DNA of 64,000 nt from Duganella phyllosphaerae (GTDB taxonomy: Bacteria; Pseudomonadota; Gammaproteobacteria; Burkholderiales; Burkholderiaceae_D), in NCBI RefSeq assembly GCF_001758785.1, contig NZ_LROM01000002.1, positions 17,545-81,544 of the forward strand, given 5' to 3'. The first letter of the stretch is position 1. Each line of letters starts with the position of its first letter. This document shows positions 45,315 to 54,709 of this stretch, one piece after another. A model generated the notes under the pieces. It saw only the letters and a program-made list of their open reading frames with translations, was not told the DNA's origin and ran no database searches. The translations under genes and the position numbers were made by a program.

Positions 45315-47921
45315 TCAGGCCGCTATCAAATCGGGGCCGGAGAGCATCAGGGCCAGCCGCTCCGGCGGCAGCGGACGGCTGATCAGGTAACCCTGCAATT
45401 CGTCGCAGCCGTTCTCGGACAGGAAGCTGCGCTGCTGCTCGGTCTCCACCCCTTCGGCGATCACGCGCAGCTTGAGCCGGTGCGCCAGGCCGATGATCGA
45501 GCTGGCAATGGCTTCGTCGCCGTCGCTGCGGCCCAGGTCGCGCACGAACGATTTGTCGATCTTGAGGGTGCTGATCGGGAACGACTTCAACGCCGACAGG
45601 CTGGAATAGCCGGTGCCGAAATCGTCGATCGACAGCGATACGCCCATCGCCCGCAACTGCCCCATCTTGTCCAACGCCTGCGCCAGGTCGCGCATGATCA
45701 GCCCCTCGGTCACTTCCAGCTCCAGCCAGCGCGGATCCATGCCGCTGTCGGCCAGTGCGCGCGCCACGCGGTCCACCAGGCCCTGCTCCTCGAACTGGCG
45801 CGGCGAGACGTTGACCGAGATGCACAGCGGCGCCAGACCCGCATCCTGCCACGCCCGGTTCTGGAAACAGGCGGTACGCAACACCCATTCGCCCAGCGCC
45901 ACGATCATCCCGCTTTCCTCGGCCAGCGGGATGAAGCGGTCCGGCCCGATCACGCCGCGCGCCGGGTCGTGCCAGCGGATCAGCGCCTCGCAGCCGAAGA
46001 TGCGGCCCGTACGCATTTCCACCTTGGGCTGGTACACCAGGTGGAACTGCTGCCGCTCGAAAGCGATGCGCAGGCCTTCCATCAGGTGCAGCTTCTCCTC
46101 GATGTTCACGTTCATCTCGCGCGTGTAGAACTGGTAGTTGTTCTTGCCCAGCTCCTTGGCGCGGTACATGGCGGCGTCGGCGTGCATGAGCAGCGTTTCG
46201 GCATCGCTGCCGTCCTGCGGATAAACCGCCACGCCGATGCTGCAACTGACCTGCACCTTCTGCCCCGCCACGCACATCGATTGCAGCACCGCGTGGCGCA
46301 CCCGCTCGATCACGGCGGTCGCCTGCGCTGGCGCCCCGTCGCCCACGGCGTCGAGCATCAGCACGAATTCGTCGCCACCGAAGCGGCCCACGGCGTCGCT
46401 GGTGCGCACGCAGCCGGCCATGCGCTCGGCGACGATCTTGAGCAGCTCGTCGCCAGCGTTGTGGCCCAGACCATCGTTGACCAGTTTGAAGCCGTCAAGG
46501 TCGATAAAGGCGACCATCACGGCGCCGCCGTCGGCCACCATCTGGTTCAGGCGCTCGGTGATGCGGACGCGGTTGGGCAGGCCGGTCAGGTTGTCGTGGT
46601 GGGCCAGGTGCAGCATGCGTTCCTCGGCCAGCTTGCGCTCGGTGATGTCGCGCACGATGGCGACAATGCCGCCCTCCACCGACACCACCTGCTTCTGCAT
46701 CCAGCGCGGATAGCGCGGCTGGGTGGTGTTCTCCCATTCGCGCTCGTGCACGCCGCCGTCTTCGCTGGCGCGCACCAGCAGCTGGAACATGCCGCCCTTG
46801 CGTGCTTCCGGGATCATCTCGAGCAGCGTCATGGAACACAGATCGCCGTGCGACATGCCGGTCATGCGCTCGGCGCGGGCATTGACGTCGATGAAGCGGA
46901 AGTCGATGATGGCATTGCTCTGGTCGCGCACCTCGCGCAGTACGAAGAACGCATCGAGGCTGGCGGCGGAAGCGGCGGCAAAGGTTTCGCGCGCGCGGCG
47001 CACGCGGGCGCGGTTGCGCGCGCCCTGCCAGGCCCACATCCACAGCAGCGCGGTGCCTGCCACCAGCACCAGGCTGGCCGTGGCGAGCGCCCACAGCTTG
47101 TCGCGCGTCTCGCGCTCGAACCGCGCCATCTGCTCGTTCTCGTCCAGGCCCACGATCACCCGCAGCGGTACCTGGTGCAGCTCGCGCGCGGCGGCAAAGC
47201 GCGTTACGCCGTCGTCCACGTCAACGCCGCCGGCCGGCAGCTGCTGGCCGTAGGAGGTCTGGTCGCCCACGCGCAGCGCGCGCACTACACCGTCGGTACC
47301 CACCAGCGCCAGCATGCCGCGCTCGCCCAGGCGGCTGCGCTCGTAGTCGCTGGTGAAATAGGCGGGATCGGTTTCCAGCATCACGATGCCGGCGAAATTG
47401 CCGCGCGCGTCGTCGAGCCGGCGGGTGAAGTGCAGGTGGGCGTCGGACTTGACGGCATCGCGGCGCGCGTGGCTGACAAAAATGCCGCCGCTGTCGCGCT
47501 GCTGGTGATACAGGAAATAGGCCTGGTCCGCCACCGAGACCGGGCGCGACCTCGGATTGCTGGCCACCACCATGCCGTCGCGATCGACCACGCTCACGGC
47601 AAACACCATGGCCGGTGGCAGCAGGCCTTCGCCTGCCAGTTCGGCCAGCGCGTCCGACGCGCCGCTGCGCTCGACCGCGTACTTGATCACGCGCAGGGTC
47701 TGGTCGATGCTGTCCACGCTGCGCGCCACTTGCGCCTCGTAGGTGCCCAGCACTTCGCCCACCGTGTTGACGGCGGCGGCGCGGGCGCGCTCGCGCCCCT
47801 GCTCGATGTCGTGCAGCGACAGCAGCCACAGGCCGCCCAGCAGCGCCAGCGCAAACAGCGGCAGCGAAATATAGGTATCGAGCCCGCGGCGCAGCCAGCG
47901 CGCAAACAGTTGAACGATCAT
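45315..47921 (-). CDS. dCache-PAS-GGDEF-EAL membrane protein
   Basis: An 868-residue protein from ATG 47921, preferred for the GAGGAG seven bases upstream. Two membrane helices (about residues 18-38 and 300-320) bracket a periplasmic double Cache-like sensor (residues 40-295, with VSVVDRDGMVVASNP and DQAYFLYH). A PAS domain (about 335-460), GGDEF (FGGDEFV intact, near 560) and EAL (CEALIRW intact, near 640) follow. The EAL domain retains ELEVTEG, SIDDFGTGYSSL, LKIDKSFV and AEGVET. Both synthesis and breakdown of cyclic di-GMP are possible; the I-site was not clearly seen. Ligand unknown. Confidence 0.92.
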   Translation of the reverse strand: MIVQLFARWLRRGLDTYISLPLFALALLGGLWLLSLHDIEQGRERARAAAVNTVGEVLGTYEAQVARSVDSIDQTLRVIKYAVERSGASDALAELAGEGLLPPAMVFAVSVVDRDGMVVASNPRSRPVSVADQAYFLYHQQRDSGGIFVSHARRDAVKSDAHLHFTRRLDDARGNFAGIVMLETDPAYFTSDYERSRLGERGMLALVGTDGVVRALRVGDQTSYGQQLPAGGVDVDDGVTRFAAARELHQVPLRVIVGLDENEQMARFERETRDKLWALATASLVLVAGTALLWMWAWQGARNRARVRRARETFAAASAASLDAFFVLREVRDQSNAIIDFRFIDVNARAERMTGMSHGDLCSMTLLEMIPEARKGGMFQLLVRASEDGGVHEREWENTTQPRYPRWMQKQVVSVEGGIVAIVRDITERKLAEERMLHLAHHDNLTGLPNRVRITERLNQMVADGGAVMVAFIDLDGFKLVNDGLGHNAGDELLKIVAERMAGCVRTSDAVGRFGGDEFVLMLDAVGDGAPAQATAVIERVRHAVLQSMCVAGQKVQVSCSIGVAVYPQDGSDAETLLMHADAAMYRAKELGKNNYQFYTREMNVNIEEKLHLMEGLRIAFERQQFHLVYQPKVEMRTGRIFGCEALIRWHDPARGVIGPDRFIPLAEESGMIVALGEWVLRTACFQNRAWQDAGLAPLCISVNVSPRQFEEQGLVDRVARALADSGMDPRWLELEVTEGLIMRDLAQALDKMGQLRAMGVSLSIDDFGTGYSSLSALKSFPISTLKIDKSFVRDLGRSDGDEAIASSIIGLAHRLKLRVIAEGVETEQQRSFLSENGCDELQGYLISRPLPPERLALMLSGPDLIAA

Positions 47922-48167
47922 GTGGAACTCCTCGCCCATGCCACGGGCAGCCCGGCGCATGCGCGCGGGCGGACGTGGACAGACGTCTGCACTACGAAAA
48001 AATGGAGGGGGGAGCAGGCGCCATGTGGTGTTACCAGCACTACCCAAAGGCCAATTTCATGCCATGCGGCAATATACCAAAGATTCTCACCAAAAACCAC
48101 AGTTTATTTGATAAAAATACACCAACAGTTACTTTATGTTATCAATTATACTTTCCAGCAAGCAGCA

Positions 48168-51068
48168 TCAGGAGCGGGCCAGCGCGTCCACCAGCTGGTC
48201 GATGCTGAAAGGCTTGAGTAGCAGCTGGGCACCCGCGAGCGCCGCTTTGGGCGTCTGGCCGCTGGCAAAAATCACTCGCAAGCCTGGCTGCAACGCCAGC
48301 GCGCGCGTGGCCAGCACTTCGCCCGACAGGTCGGGCAGCGAGATATCGGTGAGCATCACATCGAACCCGCCCTCTGCCAGCGCGGCCAGAGCGCTGGCGG
48401 CGTCGCCGCAGGCGCTGACCTGGTGGCCCAGTAATTCGAGCAGTTCGGCGGTGGTTTCGCGCAGTTCCGGTTCGTCTTCGACCAGCAGGATGCGCTGGCC
48501 CGAGGGCTGGTCGGTAGCGTTTGCGGTTGTCGTGGCAGCCATGGCCGCCGCAGGCTGCGCCGCCAGTTGCACCGCATGCTGGCGGTTGGCCAGCACGTGG
48601 CGCACCTTGCGCGCCAGCGCTTCGCGCGTGTACGGCTTGCCCAGCAAATCGACGCCGGCATCGAGCCGGCCGCCGTGGACGATGGCGTTTTCGGTGTACC
48701 CCGAGGTAAACAGCACGGCAATGCCGGGCAGGCGTTCGCGCGCCTTGCGCGCCAGTTCGGGACTGCGCAGGGGGCCGGGCATGACCACGTCGGTAAACAG
48801 CAGGTCGATCGGCATGCCGCTGTCGATGATGGACAGGGCGCTGGCCGCGTCGCTGGCCTTTAACACCCGGTAACCGAGTTCACCGAGCATGTCGACCACG
48901 GTCGCGCGCACGCCCTCGTCGTCCTCGGCCACCAGGATGGTCTCCTGGCCGCCCACCACGGCGCGCATTTCGGGCGGCGCCGGGGCATCCTCGATATCGG
49001 TGGAGCGCGGCAGGTACAGCTTGACGGTGGTGCCGCAACCGGGTTCGCTGTAGATCTGCACGTGGCCGCCGGACTGGCGCACGAAGCCATATACCATCGA
49101 TAGTCCAAGACCGCTGCCCTTGCCTTCCGGCTTGGTGGAGAAGAACGGATCGAAGGCCTGCGCCACGATCTCGGGCGCCATACCGGTACCGGTGTCGCTG
49201 ACCGCGATCATCACGTACTGGCCGGGCGTCAGTTCCGGGTGGTTGCGGGCGTAGTGGTCGTCGAGCATGGCGTTGCCCACCTCGATGGTGAGCTTGCCCA
49301 CGCCATCCATGGCATCGCGGGCGTTGATGCACAGGTTGAGTACCGCGTTTTCCACCTGGGCGGTATCGACCAGCGTATTCCACAGGCCGCCCGAGATCAC
49401 GGTTTCGACCTCGATTTCCTCGCCCAGGCTGCGCCGCAGCATGTCTTCCATGCCGGCGATGAAACGGCCGATGCGCACCACGCGCGGGTCGAGCGCCTGG
49501 CGCCGGCCGAACGCCAGCAGGTAGCTGGCCAGCTTGGCGCCACGGGTAACGCCGGCCAGCGCCTGTTCCAGCCGGCGCTCGGCGCGCGGCATGCCCGCCA
49601 CGTCGGCGGCCAGCAGTTGCAGGTTGCCGGAGATGACCTGCAACAGGTTGTTGAAGTCGTGCGCCACGCCGCCGGTCAGCTTGCCGATCGCTTCCATCTT
49701 CTGTGCCTGCTGCAGCTTGAGCGACGTGCGGCGCATCTCTTCGGCTGCCGCCCGTTCGGCCGTCATGTCGCGGCCCACGGCGTGGATGAAACCCTCGTCC
49801 GGCACTGCGGTCCAGGACAGGATGGCATGGCCGCCGCCCTTGCGCAGGGTGCGGTTCTCGAACTTGAAGGTGCTGCGGCCTTGCGCCAGCGAAGCCATTT
49901 CGTCATGCGACGATTGCGCATCGTCGGGGTGGATGATGGCGTGGATCGAGGTGCCGATGATTTCCGCTTCCTCCCAGCCCAGCAGGCGGGTAAAGGCCGG
50001 ATTGGCAGCAGTGATCCAGCCATCGAGCGTGGTCACCAGCATCACGTCGGTGGCGTAACGCCACATGCGGTCGCGCTCCGCCGTGCGTTCGGCCACCTGC
50101 TGTTGCAGCTTGCTGGCGGTAGCCTTCTGGTCTTCGATGTCGGTGCTGGTGCCTACCCAGCGCTGCACCACGCCGTTGTCGTCGATGATCGGCATGGCGC
50201 GCACGATGTGCCAGCGCCAGGCGCCGTCGGCGCGGCGGATGCGGTATTCGACCTCGAAGTTCTGCGCCGTCGCCACCGACGCGCGCCAGGCGGCGCCCAC
50301 CTTGGCGCTGTCTTCGGCGTGGACGATGGCGGTCCAGCCGTCGCCTGCCAGTTGGCCCGGCTGGGTGCCGGAATAGCGGTACACCTGCTCGTTGAACCAG
50401 TTGAGCGCACCGTCGGCGTCGGCCGCCCAGACCTGGCTGGGCATGGCCTGAGCCAGGGTACGGAAGGTGTTTTCGCTGGCGCGCAGCTGATGTTCGGCGC
50501 GAATCTTGGCGGTGGTATCGACCACCACCACCAGCACCCCGCACGGCTTGCCCGCTTCGTCGAGGACGGGCGCGTAGTCGAGGTCCATCCATACCTGCTC
50601 CGGTTTGCCGGAGCGCAGCAGCGTCATTTCCTGGTCTTTGTAGGCCAGCGTGCCGCCGGCCAGCGCCACGCGGATCACGTACGCATTGTGCTCGGCCACC
50701 TCTGGCCACGACTCGCCCACCTTGGAGCCCAGCGACATCGGGTGGCGGCGCCCGGCAAACTCGGAGTAACCGTCGTTGTAGATCATGATGCCGTCTTCGC
50801 CCATCAGCGCCACCATCGGCAGCGTGGAACGCAGCATGGTCGATACGGTGGTCTTGAGCGATTGCGGCCAGGTGTCGATCGCGCCCAGTGCGGTGCCGGC
50901 CCAATCGTACGAGGCGATGATCTGCGCGATATGGCCGCCGCCGTTGAGGAAGGGATAATTCACGAGGTTACTGACTAGTATGCGATAAGCGTCGATTATA
51001 GGACGTCGTCGATGGAAAAAGGTACTACGCAGGCCAATCGTACCAATCGTACATTGCACAGGAAACAA
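48168..51068 (-). CDS. PAS-rich hybrid histidine kinase with two receivers
   Basis: About 966 residues if translation begins at TTG 51068 (AGAGG four bases upstream); family similarity starts near residue 44 (IIASYDWAGTALGAIDTWPQ), so a later start is possible. No membrane helix. Three PAS domains (about 70-195, 200-320, 340-450), HisKA with the phospho-His in GGVAHDFNNLLQ, HATPase (DTGTGM, GSGLGLS), then two receivers, with phospho-Asp in LLFTDVVMPG and in VMLTDISLPDLSG. The AHDFNNLL type is common in soluble sensors with PAS input. The start is only 15 bases from a Fur box shared with fur, so iron control of this gene is conceivable. The output is unknown. Confidence 0.88.
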   Translation of the reverse strand: MFPVQCTIGTIGLRSTFFHRRRPIIDAYRILVSNLVNYPFLNGGGHIAQIIASYDWAGTALGAIDTWPQSLKTTVSTMLRSTLPMVALMGEDGIMIYNDGYSEFAGRRHPMSLGSKVGESWPEVAEHNAYVIRVALAGGTLAYKDQEMTLLRSGKPEQVWMDLDYAPVLDEAGKPCGVLVVVVDTTAKIRAEHQLRASENTFRTLAQAMPSQVWAADADGALNWFNEQVYRYSGTQPGQLAGDGWTAIVHAEDSAKVGAAWRASVATAQNFEVEYRIRRADGAWRWHIVRAMPIIDDNGVVQRWVGTSTDIEDQKATASKLQQQVAERTAERDRMWRYATDVMLVTTLDGWITAANPAFTRLLGWEEAEIIGTSIHAIIHPDDAQSSHDEMASLAQGRSTFKFENRTLRKGGGHAILSWTAVPDEGFIHAVGRDMTAERAAAEEMRRTSLKLQQAQKMEAIGKLTGGVAHDFNNLLQVISGNLQLLAADVAGMPRAERRLEQALAGVTRGAKLASYLLAFGRRQALDPRVVRIGRFIAGMEDMLRRSLGEEIEVETVISGGLWNTLVDTAQVENAVLNLCINARDAMDGVGKLTIEVGNAMLDDHYARNHPELTPGQYVMIAVSDTGTGMAPEIVAQAFDPFFSTKPEGKGSGLGLSMVYGFVRQSGGHVQIYSEPGCGTTVKLYLPRSTDIEDAPAPPEMRAVVGGQETILVAEDDEGVRATVVDMLGELGYRVLKASDAASALSIIDSGMPIDLLFTDVVMPGPLRSPELARKARERLPGIAVLFTSGYTENAIVHGGRLDAGVDLLGKPYTREALARKVRHVLANRQHAVQLAAQPAAAMAATTTANATDQPSGQRILLVEDEPELRETTAELLELLGHQVSACGDAASALAALAEGGFDVMLTDISLPDLSGEVLATRALALQPGLRVIFASGQTPKAALAGAQLLLKPFSIDQLVDALARS

Positions 51069-51082
51069 ATAACCTCTATAGT

Positions 51083-51101
51083 GCGAATACGAATCATTAT
51101 C
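51083..51101. promoter_or_regulatory. Fur box
   Basis: GCGAATACGAATCATTATC matches the 19-base Fur consensus (GATAATGATAATCATTATC) at most positions, including ten contiguous bases AATCATTATC. It lies 30 bases before the likely fur start and close to the divergent kinase gene. Autoregulation of fur is expected. Confidence 0.72.
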
Positions 51102-51130
51102 ATTTCTTAGGACTGTTGACGATCAATCGC

Positions 51131-51583
51131 ATGGATATTCCACAAGAACTCCGTAAATTGGGCCTCAAAGCCACCCTGCCCCGGCTGCGCATCCTGCAAC
51201 TGTTCCAGGAGTCGAAATCCAAGCACATGAATGCCGACGACGTGTACCGGCTGCTGCATGACGAGGGTATCGACATGGGCCTAGCAACCGTGTACCGGGT
51301 GTTGATGCAGTTTGCCGACGCCGGCATCCTGATCCGCCGCCATTTCGAATCGGTGGCCTCGGTCTTCGAGCTCAATGAAGGCGGCCACCACGACCACCTG
51401 ATCTGCACCAATTGCGGCAAGATGGAAGAATTTCTCGATGCCGAGATCGAGCAGCGCCAGGAAGCCGTGGCCAGGGAACGCAACTTCGTGCTGCACGAGC
51501 ACTCGCTGTCGTTGTACGGATTCTGCGGCGACTGTGCCGACACTCTAAAGCCCGGAGTCGGCAAACGCTTCCGCCGCAACTGA
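51131..51583 (+). CDS. fur: ferric uptake regulator
   Basis: A 150-residue protein from ATG 51131 (TTG 51116 is an in-frame alternative with AGGA very close). Winged helix residues: LGLKATLPRLRILQLFQ and LATVYRVLMQFADAGIL; metal-binding sections FELNEGGHHDHLICTNCGKMEEF and YGFCGDC, with paired cysteines. This is the complete Fur architecture: a DNA-binding N-terminus and a dimerisation domain with regulatory metal sites. It represses iron-uptake genes when Fe2+ is bound. A clear Fur box lies upstream. Convergent with the GGDEF-EAL gene, nine bases apart. Confidence 0.94.
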   Translation: MDIPQELRKLGLKATLPRLRILQLFQESKSKHMNADDVYRLLHDEGIDMGLATVYRVLMQFADAGILIRRHFESVASVFELNEGGHHDHLICTNCGKMEEFLDAEIEQRQEAVARERNFVLHEHSLSLYGFCGDCADTLKPGVGKRFRRN

Positions 51584-51592
51584 GGCTCAGCT

Positions 51593-53551
51593 CTAGGCGG
51601 CTTGCAGCAGGCCGTGATCGATAAAGCTGCGCGCCATGGCCGCTGGCTGCGGGCGGCCGTAGCAATAGCCCTGGATTTCGTCGCAGCGCCAGGCGGCCAG
51701 CATGGCGCGCTGCTGTTCCGTTTCCACGCCTTCGGCAATCACGGTCAGCCCCAGGCTGTGACCGAGGCTGATGGTGGCCTGGACGATGGTGCTTTGCTCG
51801 CTCACGGTGTCCATATTGCGCACGAATGATTGGTCGATCTTGAGCTTGTGGATCGGGAAGCGCGACAGGTACTGCAGGCTCGAATAACCGGTGCCGAAAT
51901 CGTCGATCGCCAGTTTGAGGCCCAGCGCCCGCAGCCGGTGCAGCAGCGCGATCGCCGGCTCGGCGTTTTCCAGCATCACGCTCTCGGTAATTTCCAGTTC
52001 GATCGATGCCGGCTCCACGCCGGTGGCGGCCAGCACGCCTTCCAGGTGCGCCAGGAAGTCCGGCGCGGCAAACTGGCGCGGCGAAATATTGATCGCCACC
52101 TGCACCGCCACGCCAGTCTGGCAGCGCCAGGCGGCGGCCTGGCGGCACGCTTCCTCGATCACCCATTTGCCGATCGGGATGATCAGGCCCGATTCCTCGG
52201 CCAGAGGAATGAAGTCGGCCGGCGAGATCAGCTGGCCCATGCGGCGCCAGCGCAGCAGCGCCTCGAAACCCACCAGGCAGCCGTCGCGCAGGCCTTGCTG
52301 CGGCTGGTAATGCAGTTCCAGTTCGTCGCGTTCGATGGCGTGGCGCAGCAGCGCCTCCATGTCGAGCCGTTCGCCGGTTTGCGCCGTCAGTTCCGGTCCG
52401 TAGGTGACCAGGTTGTCGCCGCCGGCCTTGCGCGCCGCCTGCAACGCGGCGTCGGCATAACGCAGCAGCGCCTGCGGCGACTGGCCGTGCAGCGGATAGC
52501 TGGCCGCGCCCAGGCTCACGGTGGTGAAAATCTCGTGGCCTTCGCAGTCGTACGGATTGCGCACTTCGTCGCGCAGGCCGGCCAGCGCCTGCTCGAATGC
52601 CACGCTGTCGCAGCCCACCCGGTACAGGATGGCAAAGTTGGCGCCGTCGAGGCGGAATACCTGGCCGCCGCTGCGCTCGGCCGCCAGCCGCAGGCGCGCC
52701 GCCAGCCCCACCATCACGCGGTCGCCAAAGGCGTGGCCGAAACCGCCGATAATGCGCGAAAAGCGGTCGATGGTGCCCAGCACCACCGCGTGGTGGCCGG
52801 CGTCTTCCTGCTGCGCGGCCAGCTGGTGCAGCCTGGCCTCGAAAGCGCGGCGGTGCGGCAGGCCGGTGAGCGGATCGTGGCCGGCCAGGTGTTTGAGTTG
52901 GTCCTCCACCCGTACCCGGGCCCGGACGTGGTACAGCAGGAACAGGCCGGTGACCACGGCCAGCACATCGAAAATGTGGATCAGCGTGGTGATCGAGGAG
53001 ATGCTGCGGCCAGCGAGCGTGCCGTTGTCGTACAGCGCCTCCTGCGCCCGCAGCTGCATCGCATCGATCTGCGTGCGCAGCGCCTTGACCTCGTCGTTCA
53101 TCGTCACCAGCAAGTTCCGGACGGGGTCGCTGCCAGCGTTAGCGCCGGGGTTGGCTTCCATCAGGCGCTCGAATTGCGGCGCCATGGCGACGATACGCAT
53201 GGTCCCGTCGCGCAATACGCCCAGCTCCGGGCCATCGCCCAGGCTGGGCCGCAGTTGCCCCAGAGTGGAATCGAGTTCGCTGCGGCCCATGCGTTCCAGG
53301 AACTGGAAGCGGTCCGGCGTAATCGACTCCGTGTATCGTTTATCGTAAGCCAGCTGGTACCGCAACAGCGCGCTCTCGTACTCGCCGAGGTAGCGCAACT
53401 GCGGGATGACCACGGACAGCAGCGGCGTCTCGTTGCGGCGGATGGTATTGGCGGTCCGCTCCATGGCGGCCGACAGCACCAGGCTGGCCACGATCACCAG
53501 CAGCAGCGAAATGCAAATGACAAGACGCGAACGGCTGGCGGATGGCTGCAT
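51593..53551 (-). CDS. membrane EAL phosphodiesterase with degenerate GGDEF
   Basis: A 652-residue protein with GGAG seven bases before the ATG. Two membrane helices (about 10-29 and 187-210) enclose a helical periplasmic sensor. The GGDEF domain is recognisable (HDPLTGLPHRRAFE) but its active site reads RLDGANFAIL instead of GGDEF, so cyclase activity is lost. The EAL domain is intact: FEALLRW, NISPRQF, ELEITES, AIDDFGTGYSSLQYL, LKIDQSFV, AEGVET, QGYCYG. It should break down cyclic di-GMP, with the inactive GGDEF possibly sensing GTP. It starts three bases after the stop of a lone receiver gene, forming an operon. Confidence 0.92.
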   Translation of the reverse strand: MQPSASRSRLVICISLLLVIVASLVLSAAMERTANTIRRNETPLLSVVIPQLRYLGEYESALLRYQLAYDKRYTESITPDRFQFLERMGRSELDSTLGQLRPSLGDGPELGVLRDGTMRIVAMAPQFERLMEANPGANAGSDPVRNLLVTMNDEVKALRTQIDAMQLRAQEALYDNGTLAGRSISSITTLIHIFDVLAVVTGLFLLYHVRARVRVEDQLKHLAGHDPLTGLPHRRAFEARLHQLAAQQEDAGHHAVVLGTIDRFSRIIGGFGHAFGDRVMVGLAARLRLAAERSGGQVFRLDGANFAILYRVGCDSVAFEQALAGLRDEVRNPYDCEGHEIFTTVSLGAASYPLHGQSPQALLRYADAALQAARKAGGDNLVTYGPELTAQTGERLDMEALLRHAIERDELELHYQPQQGLRDGCLVGFEALLRWRRMGQLISPADFIPLAEESGLIIPIGKWVIEEACRQAAAWRCQTGVAVQVAINISPRQFAAPDFLAHLEGVLAATGVEPASIELEITESVMLENAEPAIALLHRLRALGLKLAIDDFGTGYSSLQYLSRFPIHKLKIDQSFVRNMDTVSEQSTIVQATISLGHSLGLTVIAEGVETEQQRAMLAAWRCDEIQGYCYGRPQPAAMARSFIDHGLLQAA

Positions 53552-53554
53552 GGC

Positions 53555-53956
53555 TTACTCCAGTGCGGACGATGGCTCGGCGCCGCTGGCCTGGCGCAGG
53601 CAACGCAGCAGCGCGTTGGCTTCGAATGGTTTGCTCAGGAAGCAGCTGGCGCCGCCCGACAGCGCGCGCTTGCGCAGCGTTACCTCCGGGAAAGCCGTCA
53701 TCAGGATCAGCGGCAGCGCATTGCCCTCGCGGCGCAAGTGCTCGAGCAGCTCGATGCCGCTCATGCCGGGCATTTGCAGGTCGGTGATCACGCAGTGGTA
53801 GGCGCCCAATTCCTCGTTGGCCAGCAATGCGCCGGCCGAATCGTAGGCATGGGCCGAGTAGCCATAGGAGCGCAGCAGGCTGCGCAAGGCCACCCGCACC
53901 GACTCGTCGTCATCGACGATGGCAATATTGGAAAAATCTGGATCTGGTTGAAACAC
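53555..53956 (-). CDS. single-domain response regulator
   Basis: A 133-residue receiver with a GTG start and GGGAG six bases upstream. The acid pocket IVDDDES, phospho-Asp in CVITDLQMPGMSG, Thr/Ser in LMTAFP and Lys in FLSKPF are all present. It has no output domain. It is encoded directly ahead of the EAL gene (three-base gap) and 120 bases after the kinase/FixJ pair, so it may connect that kinase to the phosphodiesterase. It could also act as a phosphate sink. Confidence 0.9.
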   Translation of the reverse strand: MFQPDPDFSNIAIVDDDESVRVALRSLLRSYGYSAHAYDSAGALLANEELGAYHCVITDLQMPGMSGIELLEHLRREGNALPLILMTAFPEVTLRKRALSGGASCFLSKPFEANALLRCLRQASGAEPSSALE

Positions 53957-54076
53957 TACGTACTCCCATGTTCGAACGGCGGCTAGCGGCCGTCCAGCGC
54001 ATGGGAGAACAATACCGGTCCGCGCACGATCGCGGAATCATACATGGGTATAAGAACGCTGCAGGAAGGCGGGTAT

Positions 54077-54709
54077 TCAGGCCAGGCCGAGCGCCTCGGC
54101 CATCCGTACCAGGTCGGCGAAGGTTTTCGCCTCCATCTTGCGCATGGCGTTGCCACGATGGATCTTGACCGTGATTTCGCTGGTGCCCACTTCGCCGGCG
54201 ATCTGCTTGTTCATCAGGCCACGGGCGGCCAGCGCCATGATTTCGCGCTCGCGCGGGGTGAGCGTGGCGTAGCGCGCGGTGACCGCGTGCAGCGCCTGGT
54301 CGCGGCTGCGGCGCGCACTATCGGCCTGCAGCGCCACGTTGATGGCGTCGAGCAGGTCCTGGTCGCGGAACGGTTTGGCCAGAAAATCGATGGCGCCCGC
54401 CTTCATGGCGCGCACCGACATCGGTATGTCGCCGTGGCCGGTCATGAAAATCACCGGCAGCGGCACGCCCTCGCGATTGAGGTCCGCCTGAAAATCGAGC
54501 CCGCTTACGCCCTGCAGGCGCACATCGAGCAGCAGGCAGCTGGTCACATCCACGCGCGACACGGCCAGGAACGCCGCCACCGAAGGGTAAGCCGCCACCC
54601 GCATGCCAACGGAGCGCAGCAGGCTGCCGATGGCGTCGCGCAGCAGCGCGTCGTCGTCCACCAGGTAGATCAGCGGCTCGATGGCAGCGGTATCGGTGGA
54701 CGGGTTCAT
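54077..54709 (-). CDS. FixJ/NarL-type response regulator
   Basis: A 210-residue regulator starting in an ATGA overlap with the kinase stop. The receiver (residues 12-125) has YLVDDDALLRD, phospho-Asp in CLLLDVRLQGVSG, Thr in FMTGHGD and Lys in FLAKPF. The LuxR-type helix-turn-helix (about 140-205) shows LTPREREIMALAARGLMNKQIAGEVGTSEITVKIHR. It is the transcriptional output of the adjacent sensor kinase. Target genes are unknown; the downstream receiver and phosphodiesterase genes are the first candidates. Confidence 0.93.
   Translation of the reverse strand: MNPSTDTAAIEPLIYLVDDDALLRDAIGSLLRSVGMRVAAYPSVAAFLAVSRVDVTSCLLLDVRLQGVSGLDFQADLNREGVPLPVIFMTGHGDIPMSVRAMKAGAIDFLAKPFRDQDLLDAINVALQADSARRSRDQALHAVTARYATLTPREREIMALAARGLMNKQIAGEVGTSEITVKIHRGNAMRKMEAKTFADLVRMAEALGLA

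Noticed and set aside
44595..48221. A plus-strand open frame of 1208 codons opposite the GST and GGDEF-EAL genes
   Set aside because: Antisense to recognised genes, His/Gln/Arg-rich translation without domains; explained by GC-rich third positions.
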